Notes under the pieces: model-generated | Databases searched by the model: none | What the model was told of the DNA's origin: nothing | What the model saw: the letters and a program-made list of their open reading frames with translations, nothing else | Source of the DNA: Hetaerina americana | Taxonomy: Eukaryota; Arthropoda; Insecta; Odonata; Calopterygidae | DNA: 64,000 nt | Assembly (NCBI GenBank): GCA_022747635.1 | Contig: JAKTNV010000003.1 | Location: 48,775,475-48,839,474, forward strand | Reading direction: 5' to 3' | Shown: in pieces, positions 55,701 through 61,700 of the stretch | Layout of the letters: the number at the start of each line of letters is the position of its first letter | Numbering within the stretch: the first letter of the stretch is position 1 | Translations under genes and position numbers: made by a program

Positions 55701-58700
55701 ATGACATTTTCATTACTCTTAATGGCAATTACCCACCGTAAACTTTTAGTGAAGCAGTGCTTATTGCTTCTCCCAGCCTATTTACTGCTCTCACAGTATA
55801 AGTGCCGGCATCTTCGGCCCGTAGGTGCAATATATTTAAGGAGACGTAGCCGAAGTTGAAAATCGTCGTAATGCGAGAGCCTAGAAAGAACAAACTTGAA
55901 TTATTGAAATGATTAAATAACTATCAAAAATTAATATATGATAAGGACGTTTGTTTATCAATGAGACATAATTATATGGCTACAATATCTCAAAGTAACG
56001 TAGCCACCTGCATGCCTTAGGTAGAATTTATTTTAGGTGCAGCGTACACAGCTTAGGCCATGTCAAACTGCTTACCTTGGTTACTTTTAAATACAAATTT
56101 AGTTTTCAATTGGAAACTTAACATAGAATGAATACACTTCATAAAAATAGCAAGTTATTTTGGAGAAACTGATGAATACAATTTTGGGCACTCACTAGCA
56201 GTAATAGGTTTTCCATCCTTGTACCACTCCACACGCATTGTGGGGTCACTGACTGGAGTCAGCTGTGCTTCAAAGTGAGCATTCCTTCCTTCCTGAAGCT
56301 CCCCTAGCTCCTGGAGTGGACGAATGAAATTTGGTTTCTGGGAGGAGAGCATGCTTTCATCCACACTTTCGGTACGCTGGTAACGAGAATAATCTTCCAA
56401 CTGCTGTATTTGCTGCAAACTTGATGGGTGTTGAGTGCTCTGCTCAATTAGGGCACGAGCTAAAATAAGTGAATAATGAGAATTAAGTAAAAACATTAAT
56501 GTAAATTGTCAACTTGAGGGTTAGGTAAGAGATGGCTAATAAAGGATGTGACACTAGATCATGACTATGATGAAAACAACTCTATACTTAAGGTTTCATT
56601 ACTGAAGTTCCCATTTTAGTAACAGATATGACTTACTTATTTTCAAAACTATGTTAAGCCTTAAATGTTACAAGGTTAAATATAGAAATAATTTGATACC
56701 TTTATCAAATGTTTTTATTTCAAACCCAAAATTGAAAAAATGTACTCTAATATTATATTAACAATGAAATTGGAAATTCATACACTACGTTTCAACATAA
56801 GCATTTCCATTGATACATAAAACTCACCTGTTACACCTAATACTGCTTGAGATTCAGCGCATCCAGACAAGCTGGTAACTCTGCACACATATTCTCCACT
56901 GTCCTCTCTGACAATACTGATTAAATCCAAAGAAATGTATCCAAATCTGAAGGTTGTTGTAGCACGAGAGCCTAAAAAAATGGTTTTATCATGAAAATCA
57001 GGTTTAAGGTGAATAAATTCAGCTATATGATAATAAAAATGCATTTTAAAACACTTACTGGCTTCAAGGGGTCTTCCATTAACAAACCATTCTACTTTCA
57101 TGCTTGGGTCTCCAACTGGTTCAATGCGTGCTTCAAAATGAACTCTTCCTCCTTCAGATTGGGATGCATTCTGAAGAGGTACAATGAATACTGGAGGAGG
57201 CCATATCTTTTCCTCTTCAGACTGAGGAACATGAGGTTTTGCACGCTCTACATGCCTCAGGAAAATGACCTCTGGCTCTGATGGCAATCTTGAATATAAA
57301 TTAAGTAATTTAAAAATTGAAAACGGAGCAACAGTTTCTCGTACAAATTTTAAAGAATTTATCATCTACTCTGAACTTCTATATTTGATGGTAACCCTAA
57401 CCATGTAAATTCTACTAAATGTGAGCACAATCCATTAATTCTTAAGAACACTTGGTCACCGGCAGCATATCAATGGAAATGGCCATCTCAACTTCTAAGA
57501 TGGAATTGTTAAGGCAAGAGAAAGATTATTGTGTCCTGAGACTCTTAATTATTGCAAACTTTTAAAAAGCACACTTCCAAGGTTTTTTCAAAAGTTTATA
57601 AAAATAAATTGCAACACCATGGAATACTGTGAAGGTAATGAAGCCTTGTTTTTATACAGAACCACCATGACTAAGTAATATAAACAAGTAATAAGAAAAT
57701 AGTAAAATTCAATACAAAATTGAAATATTTAACTATTTAAAAACTGCAATATCCAAAATTTGTGATTTGTAAACAGCAATTATTTCAAAAGATACCAAAA
57801 AATTCATTGAAATGCAAAACCAGAATTGAATTATCACAGCATAATTACTATAAAAGCACAGAGGTATCAAAGAACGGTGAGCAGAGATTCCTACTTATTT
57901 CACTTACTCAACAAGATGAATATCAGGGTCAACATCAAAACATTACTGTGCAAGATGGACTTCATTAACATTGAAGAAGCATTTACCCTATTACCACAAT
58001 GTGATGATACCCACATGTATTTCTCTATTATCATACGAAATAATTATATTTTTCACGCATAAATATATTTATTTAACAGTATCATTTGTATCCCGTGTTT
58101 ATTTTTTTAAATTAGGCAATACGCAATAATTTTGGAACCTAGTCAATCATTAAAAATTTTTCATAATAATATCACATACTCAGGTTCAATGACTTTTGTA
58201 GGTCGAGGCAGGTTCAGTTTTCGTGGTTGTGGACTGGACCCTTGAGGGGTTTCCACAAACAATCGGGCTCTTGTTGCAGTGGAACCTGCCACATTTTGAG
58301 CTGTGCATTGATACCAGCCAGCATCCATTGCACGTGCACAAGGTATGTCAAGAGTTGAGGTTCCACTATCCAAGGTCGTGATATTTGCTTGTAAGCTTGG
58401 AGAGATCTGAACCCCATCCTGGAATTAATATTAACAAATGGTTTTTATTTACAATTTTTACAAAAAGGACATATAGCATTATAATTATGATTACTGTACC
58501 CATTTTTTAATATTTCAATCACTACCCAATGAGTAGTCAAGCACAAAATTCAATCATCAAAGCATACGGATAGCATTATCTAAGTAGCATACCAGCAATG
58601 AATTCTTACCTTCTGCCATGTAATTCGAGGTGCAGGAGTACCCACAGCTCGGGCAGTAAGTACCACTGGCTCCCCCTCCTTGACATTGACAGTGGAAAAT

Positions 58701-61700
58701 CGCTCCACAAACTTTGGTGCTACCACTTGTTCCTTCTCTATCACCATCAGATTGCACTACAGTAGATGATAACAAGTAAAAACAATTAATTATCAAAATA
58801 CAGTAAACCCTAACATAGTGTGATTCAAGAGGTCACCAATACCCTTAATTTCATATAACTTGGCTTACCACTCAAACTTGTTGTATAAACTTAAATATAC
58901 ATAAACTGTAATAAGTGAAAAAGGTAATTTACAATAAGTTCATATCACACTGAACAAATTGTTAGCAATTACTAATGCATATTAAGGCCAGTGTGTACAT
59001 AAGCCATACGAGTAATACCAATTTTCAAAACTTATGATCCACAAAACCAATTGTTTGAGAGTCATTAATTTAACCTGCTTTCAAATTTAGAGAGGGATTA
59101 GAGGTTACAAGAATAAGAAATTCTTTGGCAGTTACTAATTATTTGTATATTGTGTGCTTCTTAGGGCAACAACACAATATCTTGAAAGTATAACATGCCA
59201 TTTCATTATTGGCATTTAACTTATATGAAAATCCAAATTATGCAAATTTATATGCTCAACTTTTCCATCATATCTTGACACAAGCATTAAAAATGGCATA
59301 CATGAAATGTACTGGCATACACAACATCAACATGGCAACATCCATTCCCAAGACAAGACACAAACCCATGACCTTTGGGTAGGCAGGTGGGTGCATTTCC
59401 CAACTGACTAACCTGACCATCCAATTCTTTAATGGTATTTGCACAGCAAATTCTGTATATTATGTTACAAAATTTCCACCAGGATGAATAAAGACTGATT
59501 GAAATGAAAGATATCTTTAACAGTTACCAGAATTTAAATAATACCAAAGATTTTTCTTTTTTCAAATATTATTTAAAATATTTGAAGTTTTTATTCTGGG
59601 ATATCTAACTAAACTTAGAAATAGAAATGCGATTTTTTTCATTCATAACCTTTCTTGACTCTCAAGAAACAAGTAACATACCTGAAAGGATGTCTCTCCA
59701 CTCTTGTTTCTTGCCACACAAGTAACAACACCATTATCCGAGCGGTTTACGTATGTTATCATCAGAGCATGGCTGCCAGACTCATTCACAAGTATTTTGT
59801 GGGTGGCATCATTTACAACTGGTTGACCATTGATGTACCATGTCACATCAGGGTATGGTCGACCAGTAACACGGCAGTCAAAACGTGTCATCTTCCCTTC
59901 TGTCACCTCCCGATCTGCACATACACGTACAAAGTTGGGAGCTAAGCTCTTGCCACCAGAGTCTACAGTCTCAAGTACTTCTTGTTGTTGTTGTTGCATG
60001 TATTGTTGCTGTTGCATGTATTGTTGTTGTTGCATTTGCTGCTGTTGTTGCTGCTGGAACTGAGGTTGTTTCTGCTGCTGCTGAGGTGTCACTGCTTGGG
60101 GTGCTTTATTTAGGTCAGGTTCTATGGCTAAGTATGCAGATGACACAACACAACCTGTAACATAAAACATTGATTTTTAAACATCATAATTTGGACTGAA
60201 AAAAAATATTATGGGTAAAATACATCCACGAAACACACGGGTATTAGAAAAAAGGAAAAAATGAGTCTCGCAAAAATGGAGTGACCCTTTGCCATTCCTT
60301 GAAATTCTTTGAAACAGCTCTTTTCAAGGTCAGCCATTACCCTGCAATCAATCAACTTTAAGCTACCCATTAGCAGCAACTAACTAGTAAAAGTAATAAA
60401 AGTTTATTCCAATATTTGCCATGCAATAGCTTAAAATTATAATTATATGTCAATATAATTTATTCAATCTTGGCAGAGCTAATTCTTTTAAATTACATTA
60501 AATCTTTTTAATGATTGATTTATGACACCTTGGCCTAATTTACAGTGCTGAGCTTGTTACAGCTTTGAAGATGATAAGTATTTGTTTTTTTTTTATTTAG
60601 CAAATATAGATATAGACAAATTTAGGTACCATAGAAATTCAGGTAAATTTTAAGAATGCAATCTGAAACCTAATATTTACAACAAATAACTGCATAAAAA
60701 TGTCAGCATTTAAATATTTTCCATGGCAAACTATTTTATATAACAATAAGAGAATACAAACTTCTATAATAGTACACATTAGGGCAAATTTAGTTTAATG
60801 AGGTGGAATGGGAACTTAATGAGTGATCAAAAAAGTTCTTTCTACAGAATAAAATAATTCATTTCAACCTAGGTTTTTATGCATTATATCATCATCAACT
60901 AATCACGCATATGCCAAAATAAATAATTATTTCAATCAGTGGAAAAAGTATTATTTTGACCATTCAGTATATATAGTCCATGTTTAACCTTACTGCACAC
61001 CTTGGGTATTTTCTGCCAGCAAAGTGTAATGACCGGAATCTTCAGGGAGTGCGGACAGAATCCTCAATGTCGCTAATCCACTAGAGTAAGTCATTTGACA
61101 TCGTTGCGACGCTTGAAGTCTTCGTCCATTTTTAAACCAGGTCAGCTAGAAATGTTAAAACAAAAATATGACATTCTTCATACTGAGCATACAATTCGTA
61201 TTATACTCAAGACACAAAAACTCAATTCATCACCATAATTTACAAGCAAAATGAAAGAATCAAATGTCAGGTGACAGGCTTACTCTTGGTTTTGGATTTG
61301 CAGCGACCTTAGCCTGGAAAATAGCATCAGATCCTTCCACCAGCTTGGAATTTCGAGGTTTTTGAGGAATTTGGGGTGGGGCTACAGGTCCAGCAGTTCT
61401 GTCAATCACTGTGGATAATTCAGAATCTGCTTCTCCAATGAATCTTCGTGTGAGAGACTGACGGAATTCTACTTCTCTGATAAGTCGGTATTCAAATGTG
61501 TCTACCTTGAAATCCTGGGAGATAAAATAGTGATGTTAGAAAAGCTGGAAGAGATACACTGTACATTTATGTAAAAAAGATTTTAAGAAAAGTAATGAAC
61601 ATATTGGTGAAAAAATACTATGAATCTTGCCTATTTAGAGAAACTTAAAAAAATACAATTGGATAAACTATTTCAAGTATGTAAGGTTTATTGTCAATAT

